A DNA stretch of 64,000 nucleotides, from contig JAFKFH010000006.1 in assembly GCA_017307375.1 (NCBI GenBank), positions 62,001-126,000 of the forward strand, written 5' to 3'. The notes under the pieces were generated by a model. That model saw only the letters and a program-made list of their open reading frames with translations, was not told the origin of the DNA and made no database searches. The stretch comes from Alphaproteobacteria bacterium (lineage in GTDB: Bacteria; Pseudomonadota; Alphaproteobacteria; Ferrovibrionales; Ferrovibrionaceae). A program made the translations under genes and the position numbers. Positions 53,484 to 63,942 of this stretch are shown piece after piece (positions within the stretch are counted from its first letter, which is position 1; each line of letters begins with the position of its first letter).

Positions 53484-54837
53484 GGATGCTGGCGTCATCC
53501 CCGGAAACCCGGCCGGCGAGATGCCGCGCCAGCCGGGCATCCGGGCCGGCCAGCGCGTGATCGAGGCTGATCGCCGTGCGCAACAGGCGCAGTTCGCCGA
53601 TCCGCTGGTCGGCCGGCAGCCCGGCGTTGATCTGTCGAACCTCGTCGACGATCAGGGCGTGAACGGCGGGGGCGTCGAACGCCGCCTGGTCGGTTACCGC
53701 GTCGACCCCGGCCCGGCGCACGAAGCGGGCGATCGGCTCGGCCTCGGCCGCGACCAGTGCGACGCCGGGGGCCAGCAGCAGCGCGTCGTTGATCATCAGG
53801 CTGTCGCGCAGCGCGGCCTCGGCCGGCATGACCGGCGATGCCAGGATGGCGCCGTCGGTGACCGGTCGCCCGATCGCCCGATACCAGCCGGCGAGCTGCG
53901 GGCCGAGCGGGTCGCCGAGGTTGATCAGGGCGCGGGTGCGATCCAGCCCGAGCCGGGCGCGGACGCGGCCGAGCAGCCAGCCGCGCAGCGGCATCGCGCC
54001 GGCGCCCATCGCGCGGTCGAGCATCCAGCGCTGGAACGGTGTCGCATCCTCGGCGGCCAGGGCGATCGCCAGCCGCAGGCGCTTCCACAGACGGGCCGGC
54101 CCGACCACGACGGTCGGGCGCAGTTCGACGAGGTCGTCGCCGACCGTTTCGCGATTCTCGGCGAAGCTGACGGTCGCGCCGCTGGCGATCGGCCAATAGC
54201 CGACCGCGATCCGCTCGGCCAGGTAGGACGGCGCCAGAGCGGACATGAGATCGTCGCCCGCGCGCAACGGGCTGGCCTCGGCCAGCGCGGCAAGCTTGCC
54301 GTGGGTGATCGTGGTCACCGCGCCGCCGGCGACATCGAGCAGGGCAGGGACGTCGGCGGCGATCGCGGCGGCCGGCGCGGCGGCGGGGACCAGCGCGCCG
54401 ACATGCTCGATCCCGGCCGCTGTCGCTTCGGGCCTGGCCGTCGGGCCGGAGGCGTCGAACAGCAGCGGCGGACGCGGTTCGGGCAGGGCTGCCAGCAGTT
54501 CCAGCGCCGCTGCGTCGCAGGCGAGCACCGCGCGGGTGGCAGTCCGATGAAGGATATCGGCCGCGCCGGCGGGTTCCAGGTCACTCGGCAGCGCCAGCAC
54601 GGCGACCCCGAGTGACAACGCCGCATGTTCGGTGACCAGCCATTCCACCCGGCCGTCACCGATGACCGTCAGCACGTCGCCTCGGCGCAGGCCGCGCGCA
54701 GCCAGTGCCCCGGCCCGGCCCCGCGCCGCCTCGGCAAATTCGGTCCATGTCCATTGGCGCCACAGCCCGCCCTGCTTCTCGCGCAGGGCGACTGCCCGGC
54801 CATGACGCGGGGCGGCGGCGAAAAGATCTGCGGTCAT
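53473..54837 (-). CDS. Degenerate AMP-ligase-like protein of the Liv operon
   Basis: A 454-residue protein related to long-chain acyl-CoA ligases (FAA1-like), shown by MTADLFAAAPRHGRAVALREKQGG, WRQWTWTEFAEAARGRAGAL and the region RMAVGYWPIASGATVSFAEN-like segment with RPTVVVGPARLWKRL. The adenylate-forming P-loop, the YG-x-TE motif and the C-terminal TGD and Lys motifs are all absent; the P-loop region reads LDVAGGAVTTITHGKL. It is not frameshifted. It is also shorter than normal (about 600). It is probably a non-catalytic homologue, translationally coupled to livF by ATGA. In many alphaproteobacteria this slot holds an intact ligase. Confidence 0.75.
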   Translation of the reverse strand: MTADLFAAAPRHGRAVALREKQGGLWRQWTWTEFAEAARGRAGALAARGLRRGDVLTVIGDGRVEWLVTEHAALSLGVAVLALPSDLEPAGAADILHRTATRAVLACDAAALELLAALPEPRPPLLFDASGPTARPEATAAGIEHVGALVPAAAPAAAIAADVPALLDVAGGAVTTITHGKLAALAEASPLRAGDDLMSALAPSYLAERIAVGYWPIASGATVSFAENRETVGDDLVELRPTVVVGPARLWKRLRLAIALAAEDATPFQRWMLDRAMGAGAMPLRGWLLGRVRARLGLDRTRALINLGDPLGPQLAGWYRAIGRPVTDGAILASPVMPAEAALRDSLMINDALLLAPGVALVAAEAEPIARFVRRAGVDAVTDQAAFDAPAVHALIVDEVRQINAGLPADQRIGELRLLRTAISLDHALAGPDARLARHLAGRVSGDDASILRV

Positions 54838-55600
54838 AGCCAGCTCCGTCGCAGCCGCTGCACCGGTGCGCCGATGCCGTCGTCATGCTGGGCGAGGTAG
54901 TATTTCTGGATGTCGGCGCGCTCGCGCAGCACCGCCGCCCGGTCGCCGGCAACGATGCGGCCGTTCTCCAGCGCATAGGCATAGTCGCTGACCGCGAGGG
55001 CCACGGCGGCGTTCTGCTCGACGAGCAGGATCGTCGTGCCCTGTTCGCGGTTGATGCGCACGACGATGGCGAAGATTTCCTTGACCAGCCGGGGCGACAG
55101 GCCGAGCGAGGGTTCGTCGAGCAGCAGGAGGCGCGGGCGGGCCATGACCGCGCGCGACAGGGCCAGCATCTGCTGCTCGCCGCCCGACAGCAGGCCGGCG
55201 CGCTGCGAGCGCCGCTCGCGCAGGATCGGGAAATAGTCGAAGACGACCTCCAGGTCGGCGGCCACCCCGGCCTTGTCGCGGCGGAAGAAGGCGCCCATGC
55301 GCAAGTTCTCCTGCACCGACAGGTGGGGAAAGACCTGGCGCCCTTCCGGCACGTGCGACAGGCCGGATTGCGCGATGGCGTCGGGCTCCGACCCCTGGAT
55401 CTCGCGCCCGTCGAACACGACGCGGCCGGCCCGCGGCACCAGCGTGCCCGAGATCGTGCGCATGATCGTGGTCTTGCCGGCCCCGTTGGCGCCGAGGATC
55501 GCCACGATCGAGCCGGCCTCGACCGCGAACGACACGCCGCGCACGGCGGCGACCGGGCCGTGATAAGTCTCGATGTTCTGGAGATCGAGCAGGGCCATGG

Positions 55601-55604
<4 letters not shown>
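54834..55604 (-). CDS. livF: Branched-chain-type ABC ATPase LivF
   Basis: A 256-residue ATPase with Walker A GANGAGKTT, signature LSGGEQQ, Walker B LLLLDEPS and switch His region LLVEQNA, plus the LivF-type LSHVPEGRQVFPHLSVQENL. Overlaps livG and the degenerate ligase by ATGA on both sides. Substrate is likely an organic acid of the island rather than leucine. Confidence 0.9.
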
Positions 55605-56358
<754 letters not shown>

Positions 56359-56359
<1 letters not shown>

Positions 56360-57435
56360 CACCACCGCTCCGACTTCAGGAAGCTGCGCTGACGCTTGAA
56401 GCTGCCGGCCTTGCAGAACGGGAATTCCGACCAGTAGCGGCGCAACGACTGCCAGCGGCCATAGATGCCGCCCGGTTCGACGATGATGAACAGGATCAGG
56501 ATGATGCCGAAGGCCGCGGTCTCGATGCCGGTCTGGTTGGCGATGGCGTCGGGCAACAGGCCGCGCAGGCCGGCGATCACTTGCGGCAGCAGGATGATGA
56601 AGGCGGCACCGAACACGACGCCATGCAGCGATCCCAGCCCGCCGACGACGACCAGCGTCAGCATTTCGATGGAGACGTTGATGCCGAACTGCTCGGGCGT
56701 GATGAAGGTCAGCTTGTGGGCCAGCAGCGCGCCGGCAAAGCCGGTCAGCGCCGCCCCGATGGCAAACGACAGCGTCTGGTAGATCGCGAGGTTGACGCCC
56801 ATGCTTTGTGCGGCGATGCGGCTGTCGCGGATGGCGATGAAGGCGCGCCCGATCGGCGAGCGCAGCAGGTTGGCGACGCCGAGCAGGCAGAGCACGAGGA
56901 TACCGAGGCAGAGCAGGTAGAACTTCCGCTCGCTGTCGATCGCCCAGCCGAACAGCGTGGCATCCGGCATGATCAGCCCCAGGCTGCCGCGGGTCACCGA
57001 GGTCCAGCGGGTGATCACCTCCTCGACGATGAAGGCGAAGGAGAGGGTGGCGATCGCCAGGAACAGGCCGGTCATCCGCAACGCCGGCAGGCCGATCATG
57101 ACGCCGGCCCCGGCTGCGACCAGTCCGGCGGCCGGGAGGGCGACGACGAACGGGACGCCGGCCGTCTCCAGCGCGCCGGCGGTATAGGCGCCGATCGCCA
57201 GGAAAGCCGCCTGGCCGAACGAGACCAGTCCGGTATAGCCGAGCAGCACCATCATGCCGAGGCCGGCGATGGCATAGATGCAGATGAAGGTGAACTGGCT
57301 GAGGAAGTACTCGTCGATCAGCCACGGCAGCGCGACGAACAGGGCGCCGATCAGCAGCCAGCGCAGGGCGGCCGCGCGGCCCGGGACCAGCACGAGATCC
57401 TGGCCGTGGTCGATACGCAGGTCGTTCGATGCCAT
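56359..57435 (-). CDS. livM: Branched-chain-type ABC permease LivM
   Basis: A 358-residue multi-span permease with GYTGLVSFGQAAFLAIGAYTAG, the EAA-like GRAFIAIRDSRIAAQSMGVN and VVGGLGSLHGVVFGA. Starts two bases after the livH stop. Confidence 0.9.
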
Positions 57436-57437
57436 CG

Positions 57438-58313
57438 TTACACCTTCTTGCGCACGGATTGGCCGAACAGGCCCTGCGGCCAGAAGACCAGCGCGGCAAG
57501 CAGCAGGATATAGGCGGTCACATCCTTGAAGCCTTCCGGCAGGTAGAAGCCGGCAAGCGATTCGCAGATGCCGAGAATCAGCCCGCCGACGATGGCGCCG
57601 GGCATGCTGCCGAAGCCGCCGAGCACCGCGGCCGGAAATGCCTTGATGCCGATCAGCCCGACCTGGGCATGCACGAAAGTGAGCGGCGCCAGCAAGATGC
57701 CGGCGATCGCGGCGACCGCGGCACTCATCGCCCAGATCAAGGTCGACAGGCGGCGGATCGGGATGCCCATGTAGCCGGCGGCCATCTGGTTCTGCGAGGC
57801 GGCCTGCATCGCGATGCCGGTGCGGGTGCCGCGGAAGAACAGGTAGAGGCCGGCGATCAGCACGACGGTGACGGCGATGATCACCACATGCTCCTGGCTG
57901 ACGACGAGGTCGCCCAGGCGCAGCACCTGACCGGTATAGGGTGTCGTCAGCTTGTGGCTGTCGGTGCCCCAGCCCGGCACCATGGTGACGAGCGAGCGCA
58001 GCAGGTAACCCAGGCCCAGCGTGACCATGACGATGGCAAAGGCCGGTAGCCCGATCATCGGCCGCATCAGCACGCGTTCGATGACCACGCCCAGCACCGC
58101 TGTCCCGGCCACGGCGACGATGACGCCCTGCCAGTAGGGCAGGCCCCAGAGATCGACGGCGGTGAAGCCGAAATACGCGCCGACCATCATCAGGTCGCCC
58201 TGGGCGAAATTGATGGTCTCGGTCGCCTTGTAGATCAGGATGAACCCGAGCGCGACCATCGCGTAGATGCAACCGATGGCGGCGCCGCTGACGACTTGCT
58301 GCAGGAAAATCAC
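57438..58313 (-). CDS. livH: Branched-chain-type ABC permease LivH
   Basis: A 291-residue multi-span permease with the LivH start (IFLQQVVSGAAIGCIYAMVALGFILIYKATETINFAQGDLMM) and AAVLGGFGSMPGAIVGG. First gene of the leftward liv operon, divergent from the binding-protein gene; operator site C lies between them. Confidence 0.9.
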   Translation of the reverse strand: MIFLQQVVSGAAIGCIYAMVALGFILIYKATETINFAQGDLMMVGAYFGFTAVDLWGLPYWQGVIVAVAGTAVLGVVIERVLMRPMIGLPAFAIVMVTLGLGYLLRSLVTMVPGWGTDSHKLTTPYTGQVLRLGDLVVSQEHVVIIAVTVVLIAGLYLFFRGTRTGIAMQAASQNQMAAGYMGIPIRRLSTLIWAMSAAVAAIAGILLAPLTFVHAQVGLIGIKAFPAAVLGGFGSMPGAIVGGLILGICESLAGFYLPEGFKDVTAYILLLAALVFWPQGLFGQSVRKKV

Positions 58314-58454
58314 CGGCTGCCCCGGCCCGGCGCGTCAGCGCGCATTCCTTGTTTCCTCCGGATCAGCGGTCCTGATCAATTCTCGCTCCCGTCGTCGGTC
58401 GGCGCGGCGGGTGTCTTGCCTAAATGCCTTTCCGCGGATACGCTGTCAATCAAT

Positions 58455-58472
58455 AACAAACAATTGTTTGGC
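58455..58472. promoter_or_regulatory. Putative TetR operator, site C (liv promoters)
   Basis: AACAAACAATTGTTTGGC, with an inner perfect palindrome CAAACAATTGTTTG (58457-58470): the best of the four sites. It lies in the 218-base gap between divergent livH and the binding-protein gene. Confidence 0.65.
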
Positions 58473-58531
58473 AGATGTTCGGTTCTCCCGTCGGAGCGGC
58501 CGGACAATCAACCCGAGGGGGAAACGCGCCT

Positions 58532-59686
58532 ATGAAATCACTGATCGTCGCAGCCGTCGCCGCGGTGCTGGGCCTGGCCATGCCGGCCCTGGCCGAGGCA
58601 CCGGGCGTCACCGACAAGGAAATCGTCATCGGGACCCATCAGGACCTGTCGGGCCCGGTGGTCAGCTGGGGCCAGCCGGTCACCAACGGCATGCGCATGG
58701 CGGTGGACGAGATCAACGCGCGCGGCGGCATCAACGGCCGCCAGCTGAAGCTGCTGGTCGAGGACGACGGCTACGACCCGAAGAAGACGATGCTGGTGAC
58801 GCAGAAGCTGATCACCCGCGACAAGATCCTGGCCCTGGTCGGACCGATGGGCGCCGCGACCTCCGGCCCGGCGATGCCTTACGTGCTGAAGCAGGGGGTG
58901 CCCCACCTGTTCCCGGTGGCGTCGTCGGAAATTTTCTTCGATCCTTATGACCGGCTCAAGTTCTCGATCTTCACGCCGTGGTCGGCCCAGACCTACCAGG
59001 GCGTCAAGTGGTTCAACGCCACCAAGGGGCGGAAGGCGATCGGCGCCCTGGTCCAGGACGACGAGTTCGGCGCCAGCGTGCAGAAGGGCGTCGAGGAAGC
59101 GGTCAAGGAGTTGAAGCTGCCGCTCACGGTGGTGACCTACAAGCGCGGCACGACCGACTTCTCCAGCCAGATCGCCAAGTTGAAGAACGAAGGCGTCGAC
59201 GTCGTCATCCTGGGCACGCCGATCCGCGAATCGGTCGCCGCGGTGGCCGAGGCCCGCAAGGCCGGCTGGAACGTCGACATGATGGTGACCACGTCGGGCT
59301 ATGCGCCGGAAGTCGTCAAGCTCGGCGGCGACACCGTCGAGGGCCTCTACGGTACGGCCCAGACGCCGATCCCGTACTACGAGACCGCCTCGCCCGAACT
59401 GAAGGCCTGGATCGAGTCCTACAAGAAGCAGTTCAACGTCGATCCCAATCCCCAGGCGGTGATCGGCTACCAGATCATCACGCTGTTCGCCGAAGGGGCG
59501 AAGAACGCGGGCAGGGACCTGACCGTCGACAGCCTGATCAAGGGCCTGGAAGCGGTGCATGACTACAAGGACATCTTCGGCACCGCGCCGATGTCGTTCG
59601 GCCCGAGCCGCCGGCTGGCCACCAACACGCCGATCCTGTTCGAAGTCAAGGGTGGCCGCTGGGTGCAGATCCAGTCGCTGCAGTAA
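58532..59686 (+). CDS. Liv-type periplasmic binding protein
   Basis: A 384-residue Peripla_BP_6 protein with signal peptide (MKSLIVAAVAAVLGLAMPALA) and the family start VTDKEIVIGTHQDLSGPVVSWGQPVTNGMRMAVDEINARGGINGRQLKL. The ligand-binding hinge region (VGPMGAATSGPAMPYV) fits organic-acid or aromatic-acid binders as well as amino-acid binders. GAGGGG precedes the ATG. It is followed by a terminator-like hairpin before the acyl-CoA ligase gene. Confidence 0.9.
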   Translation: MKSLIVAAVAAVLGLAMPALAEAPGVTDKEIVIGTHQDLSGPVVSWGQPVTNGMRMAVDEINARGGINGRQLKLLVEDDGYDPKKTMLVTQKLITRDKILALVGPMGAATSGPAMPYVLKQGVPHLFPVASSEIFFDPYDRLKFSIFTPWSAQTYQGVKWFNATKGRKAIGALVQDDEFGASVQKGVEEAVKELKLPLTVVTYKRGTTDFSSQIAKLKNEGVDVVILGTPIRESVAAVAEARKAGWNVDMMVTTSGYAPEVVKLGGDTVEGLYGTAQTPIPYYETASPELKAWIESYKKQFNVDPNPQAVIGYQIITLFAEGAKNAGRDLTVDSLIKGLEAVHDYKDIFGTAPMSFGPSRRLATNTPILFEVKGGRWVQIQSLQ

Positions 59687-59699
59687 CGGTTTCTCCCCG

Positions 59700-59722
59700 G
59701 AGGGCGCGCCGGCCGCGCCCTC
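59700..59722 (+). terminator. Hairpin terminator after the Liv binding protein
   Basis: Perfect 9-bp stem GAGGGCGCG (59700-59708) with CGCGCCCTC (59714-59722), five-base loop, followed by TTCTTTT. This is the only post-binding-protein hairpin with a T-rich tail, so it may terminate part of the transcripts before the ligase gene. Confidence 0.7.
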
Positions 59723-59740
59723 TTCTTTTCCGACCCATGG

Positions 59741-61315
59741 ATGGCGCGTTTACCGATGGACAGGCTCGACGATCCGCAGCTCTTCATTCCCGACATTCTG
59801 GCCAGCCACGCCAAGTGGTATCCGCAGAAGGAGGCGGTGATCTGCGGCGCGCGCCGGGCGACCTGGGCGGAATTCAACGCCGGCATCACCCGCGTGGCGA
59901 ACGGACTTCTCGCCCTGGGAATCGGCCGGGGCCACAAGGTCGCCATCGCGATGACCAACAGCGTCGAGATGCTCGAGGTGATGTTCGGCATCGTCAAGGC
60001 GGGGGCCTGCGCCGTGCCGCTGTCGTCGCTGCTGTCGCCGGAGGCGATCGCCACGCTGATCGACGATTCCGACGCCTGCGCGATCTTCGTTTCCGCCCCG
60101 CTCGACAAGCTTGTCCTGCCGGGCGAGGCGAAACTCGGCAAGCTTCGTCCCGATGCGCGCTTCGCGCATGGCTTCGTGGCACCGGGCTGGCGGAACCTCG
60201 GCGACTGGGCCGCGGGGCAGTCGGTGGCCGATCCGGGTGTCAGGTACCGGATGGCCGACGACTTCAACATCATCTATTCGTCGGGCACCACTGGCATTCC
60301 CAAGGGCATCGTGCAGAGCCACAAGGCACGCCAGCACTGGGCCTATTCGAACGCGCTGGAACTGCGCGTCGACCGCACCGCGAAGGCGCTGACGACCACC
60401 TCGCTCTGCTCGAACGGCACCTTCCTCGTCATGCTGCCCGCGCTGTTCATGGGGGCGACGCTGGTCGTGATGGAAGCCTTCGATCCGCGCAGCTTCCTCG
60501 AAACCCTGCAGCGCGAGCGCTGCACCCATACCTTCATGGTGCCGACGCAGTGGATCGTCACCATGGCGCTGCCCGATTTCGACGCCTACGACACGTCGTC
60601 GCTGCAGATGATGCTGTGCGCCGGCTCGCCGCTGCGCGGCGACACCAAGCTCGAGATCGCGCGGCGCTTCGGTCCGAACATCACCGAGCTCTACGGGTGC
60701 AGCGAGGGGCTTGCCACCATGCTGCGCCCGGCGCAGATGGCCGGCAAGATCGGTTCGGTCGGCACGCCGGTCCTGGGTTTCGAGCTGGCGATCATCGGCA
60801 ACGACGATCGTGAAGTGCCGCGTGGCGAGATCGGCGAGATCGTCGGTTACGGCCCCGGGCTGATGACCGAGTACTACAAGCGGCCCGAGGCGACCGCCGA
60901 CACGATCTGGCGCGATGCCCATGGCCGCAGCTTCCTGCGGACCGGTGATATCGGCCGGCTGGACGAGGACGGCTTCCTCTACATCCTCGACCGCAAGAAG
61001 GACATGATCATCTCCGGTGGCTTCAACGTCTTCGCCATCGATATCGAGACGGTGCTGGGCAGGCATCCCGACGTGCTGGACGTGACCGTCATCGCCGTGC
61101 CGCACGAAAAATGGGGCGAGACGCCGCTCGGCATCGTCATCCCGCGTGACGGCGCCGCGACCCCGGCCGACGAGATCTGCGCCTGGGCCAACGAGCTGTT
61201 GTCCAAGCACCAGCGGCTGTCGGGCGTCGTCTTCCGAACGGAGTTGCCCCGCAACGCCCTGGGCAAGGTGCTGAAGCGCGAATTGCGCAACGAGTTCTGG
61301 CCGGCGGCGTCCTGA
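59741..61315 (+). CDS. AMP-forming acyl-CoA synthetase
   Basis: A 524-residue complete ligase: P-loop YSSGTTGIPKG, LYGCSEG, LRTGDIGRLDEDGFLYILDRKKDMIISGG and C-terminal Lys in NALGKVLKREL. An internal ATG at 59756 is an alternative start. It follows the binding-protein gene after the terminator and overlaps nothing; the PanE-like gene begins two bases after its stop. Together with the ligase at 50840 it suggests that two different acids, or two stages, need CoA activation. Confidence 0.88.
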   Translation: MARLPMDRLDDPQLFIPDILASHAKWYPQKEAVICGARRATWAEFNAGITRVANGLLALGIGRGHKVAIAMTNSVEMLEVMFGIVKAGACAVPLSSLLSPEAIATLIDDSDACAIFVSAPLDKLVLPGEAKLGKLRPDARFAHGFVAPGWRNLGDWAAGQSVADPGVRYRMADDFNIIYSSGTTGIPKGIVQSHKARQHWAYSNALELRVDRTAKALTTTSLCSNGTFLVMLPALFMGATLVVMEAFDPRSFLETLQRERCTHTFMVPTQWIVTMALPDFDAYDTSSLQMMLCAGSPLRGDTKLEIARRFGPNITELYGCSEGLATMLRPAQMAGKIGSVGTPVLGFELAIIGNDDREVPRGEIGEIVGYGPGLMTEYYKRPEATADTIWRDAHGRSFLRTGDIGRLDEDGFLYILDRKKDMIISGGFNVFAIDIETVLGRHPDVLDVTVIAVPHEKWGETPLGIVIPRDGAATPADEICAWANELLSKHQRLSGVVFRTELPRNALGKVLKRELRNEFWPAAS

Positions 61316-61317
61316 CC

Positions 61318-62247
61318 GTGCGGGTGGTGATCTGGGGCGCCGGCGGCGTCGGCGGCTATCTCGGCGCGCGCCTGGCACAGGGCGGCGCGCAGGTCGCCTT
61401 CGTCGCTCGCGGCGCCCATCTCGCCGCGATGCGCAGCCACGGCTTGCGCATCGAAAGCCCTTTGGGGGACGCGCGTATCGCGCCGGTCGAGGCGAGCGAC
61501 GATCCCGCCGATCTGGCGCCGGCCGACGTGATCGCGGTGACGGTCAAGGGCCGTGATCTCGCCGAAGCGGCCGGGCGGCTGGCGCTGCTGCTGAAGCCCG
61601 GCACGGCGGTCATTTCATTTCTCAACGGCGTCGAAAGCGTCGGCATCCTCGGCGATGCCGTCGGCGCCGCGCGGGTGATGGGCGGTATCTGCTACATGCC
61701 GCTGGTGGTATCGGCGCCCGGCGTGATCGGTCATACCGGCCGGGTCAATCGCTATGTCTTCGGCGAGGTCGGCGGCCAGCGCAGCGCGCGCGCGCTGGCG
61801 TTCGAGGCGGCATGCCGGGCCGGCGGTCTCGATGCCGTGCTGTCGGAGGATATCGAGCGCGATCTGTGGCTGAAATTCATCATGCTGGCCCCGTTCAGCG
61901 CGATGACCTGCCTGACGCGCGCGCCGCTCGGCGTCTTCCTGGCGGATGCCGCTGCGCGCGCGCAGTACGAGGCCGGCATGGTCGAGGTCGCCGCGGTCGG
62001 CCGCGCCCTGGGCGCTCGCCTGCCCGACGATGCCGTGGCCCGCAACATGGCGTTCGCCCTGAACCGGGCCGATCCCGCGACCCGGTCGTCGATGCTGGAA
62101 GACCTCGAGCGCGGCCGGCCGCTGGAACTCGACTCACTGGTCGGGTCGGTGGTGCGCCTGGCGGCCCGTGCCGGGGTGGATGTCCCGTTTCACCGCATGG
62201 CGCATGCGGTGCTGGGGGTGCACCGCGACGGGCATCAGTCGCGATAG
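61318..62247 (+). CDS. PanE/ApbA-family ketopantoate reductase-like
   Basis: A 309-residue NADP-dependent dehydrogenase from a GTG start. The N-terminal fold VVIWGAGGVGGYLGARLA and the catalytic Lys region LWLKFIMLAPFSAM in the C-terminal domain are intact. In this context it more likely reduces a 2-keto acid of the catabolic route than makes pantoate. It overlaps the convergent class II aldolase by 13 bases. Confidence 0.85.
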   Translation: MRVVIWGAGGVGGYLGARLAQGGAQVAFVARGAHLAAMRSHGLRIESPLGDARIAPVEASDDPADLAPADVIAVTVKGRDLAEAAGRLALLLKPGTAVISFLNGVESVGILGDAVGAARVMGGICYMPLVVSAPGVIGHTGRVNRYVFGEVGGQRSARALAFEAACRAGGLDAVLSEDIERDLWLKFIMLAPFSAMTCLTRAPLGVFLADAAARAQYEAGMVEVAAVGRALGARLPDDAVARNMAFALNRADPATRSSMLEDLERGRPLELDSLVGSVVRLAARAGVDVPFHRMAHAVLGVHRDGHQSR

Positions 62248-63002
62248 CCGGGATCGAGCCGGTCGAGCTTGCGGGTGAGTGCCGCGAATTCGCGTTCGCC
62301 GGGGGCCCAGCCGAACCCGGCCTTGGCCTGGGCGGCCGCCAGGTCCTGCACCTCGGGCGAGGGCATTTCCAGGGGCTGGTTGCCGGCCAGGGCGGCGACC
62401 TGCATGCGGCAGGCGCGGTCCAGGTAGAACATGTAGATGAAGGCTTCCGGGATGGTGCGGCCGACGGTCAGCGTGCCGTGATTGCGCAGGATCATCAGGT
62501 TCCTGTCGCCGAGATCGGCGACCAGCCGGGCCTTCTCGCCCTCGCGCAGCGCCAGGCCCTCATAGGCATGATAGGCAATCCTGCCCCAGTACAGCATCGC
62601 CGTCTGCGTCAGCGGCAGCAGGCCGTGCTTCTGTGCCGATACCGCCGAACCGGCAATGGTATGCAGGTGGATCACGCAGTGTACGTCCGGCCGCCCGGCG
62701 TGAACCGCCGAATGGATGACAAAACCCGCCGGGTTGATCGGGCCTGCGCCCTCGTCGACGATATGGCCGGCCAGATCGACCTTGACGAGGTTCGACGCCG
62801 TCACCTCCTCGTAGAGCAGCCCGAAGGGATTGAGCAGGAAATGATCCTCGGGCCCCGGGACGCGGGCGGAGATATGGGTGTAGATCAGGTCGTCCAGCCC
62901 CAGCATGGCGAAGATGCGATAGCAGGCGGCGAGTTGCACCCGTACCTGCCATTCCTCGGCACTGATCCCCGCGCGCCGGGTTGCCGTTGCCGTCTGGGCC
63001 AT
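62235..63002 (-). CDS. Class II aldolase/adducin-family protein
   Basis: A 255-residue zinc aldolase-type protein. Zn ligands His112 and His114 (VIHLHTIAGS) and a later His in RNHGTL are present. GGAAG upstream supports the ATG at 63002 rather than one further out. The FCHPFG-like NPFGLLYEEVTASNLVKVDL segment is typical of the fuculose-phosphate-aldolase-like group of unknown substrate. It is divergent from the PhyH gene with operator site D between them. Confidence 0.85.
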   Translation of the reverse strand: MAQTATATRRAGISAEEWQVRVQLAACYRIFAMLGLDDLIYTHISARVPGPEDHFLLNPFGLLYEEVTASNLVKVDLAGHIVDEGAGPINPAGFVIHSAVHAGRPDVHCVIHLHTIAGSAVSAQKHGLLPLTQTAMLYWGRIAYHAYEGLALREGEKARLVADLGDRNLMILRNHGTLTVGRTIPEAFIYMFYLDRACRMQVAALAGNQPLEMPSPEVQDLAAAQAKAGFGWAPGEREFAALTRKLDRLDPGYRD

Positions 63003-63066
63003 CTGCGCTTCCTTTCCCCGTCTCTTCCGGCCAGGGTCGTACCGTCCCGCTCGATGGTCAACAAAA

Positions 63067-63084
63067 AACAAATACTTGTTTGGT
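63067..63084. promoter_or_regulatory. Putative TetR operator, site D (aldolase/PhyH)
   Basis: AACAAATACTTGTTTGGT in the 133-base gap between the divergent aldolase and PhyH genes. The right half is identical to site B and differs from site C at one base. Confidence 0.58.
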
Positions 63085-63135
63085 AAATGGAGCGGCCTAG
63101 ACTGGCCGCCGAGATTTCCATGGGAGGAAATGCCG

Positions 63136-63942
63136 ATGCTGACCGAAACCCAGGTTTCAGCCTACCGCGATCGCGGTTTCGTGCTGATCCCAGGCCTTTT
63201 CGACGCTGCCGAGCTCAGCGTCTTGAACGATGCGGTCGCCGATCTCGGCCGGCATGACGGGCCCGAGGTGATGCGCGAGGCCGATGGGCGGCCGCATGTC
63301 GTCTATGGTATGCACCGCCTGGACGACCGGCTCGCCGCGCTGGCGCGGCACCCGCGGATCGTCGCGATCGCGCAGGCGCTGATCGGCAAGCCGATCTACG
63401 TCCACCAGTCGCGGGTCAACGTGAAGCAGTATCGCGGCGCCGTCGTCGATTGGCATCAGGATTTCGGCACCTACCATCGGGTCGACGGGGTGCCACGGCC
63501 GGACGGCATCATGATCTCGATCTTCCTCGACGACATCTCCGATCTGAACGCGCCGCTGCTGGTGGTACCGGGCACGCATCATTCCGGCATCGTCAGCGAG
63601 GCGCGCATCAACCCGGAAGCCGAGGATGCCGGCCGCGCGGCGAAGTATCGCTACGACATCAGCGAGGAAACGCTCGGCGGCCTGGTCAGGCAGCACGGGC
63701 TGGAATCGGTGACCGGGCCGCGCGGGTCGGTGCTGTTCCTGCACATGAACGTCGTGCACGGCTCGACCGTGAACATCACGCCGTTCCGTCGGATCATCCT
63801 CTATCTCAACGTCTGCGCGACCGACAATCGCGGCGAGACCTTTGCCCGGCCCGAATATCTCGCCGCCCGCGATTTCGGCGCGATCGAACCGCTGGGGCCC
63901 GACTGCCTGACCCGCTTTGCCCGGAGTGGTGCCAATGCGTGA
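63136..63942 (+). CDS. PhyH/EctD-family Fe(II)/2-oxoglutarate dioxygenase
   Basis: A 268-residue dioxygenase. The iron triad is His107, Asp109 (DWHQDFGTYH) and His208 (NVVHGS), with an Arg in FRRIILYLN to bind 2-oxoglutarate. The run VHQSRVNVKQYRGAVVDWHQ recalls ectoine hydroxylase and phytanoyl-CoA hydroxylase. GGAGG at 63123-63127 spaces best to ATG 63136; ATG 63130 is an alternative. It would hydroxylate a pathway intermediate and overlaps the next gene by 8 bases. Confidence 0.88.
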   Translation: MLTETQVSAYRDRGFVLIPGLFDAAELSVLNDAVADLGRHDGPEVMREADGRPHVVYGMHRLDDRLAALARHPRIVAIAQALIGKPIYVHQSRVNVKQYRGAVVDWHQDFGTYHRVDGVPRPDGIMISIFLDDISDLNAPLLVVPGTHHSGIVSEARINPEAEDAGRAAKYRYDISEETLGGLVRQHGLESVTGPRGSVLFLHMNVVHGSTVNITPFRRIILYLNVCATDNRGETFARPEYLAARDFGAIEPLGPDCLTRFARSGANA

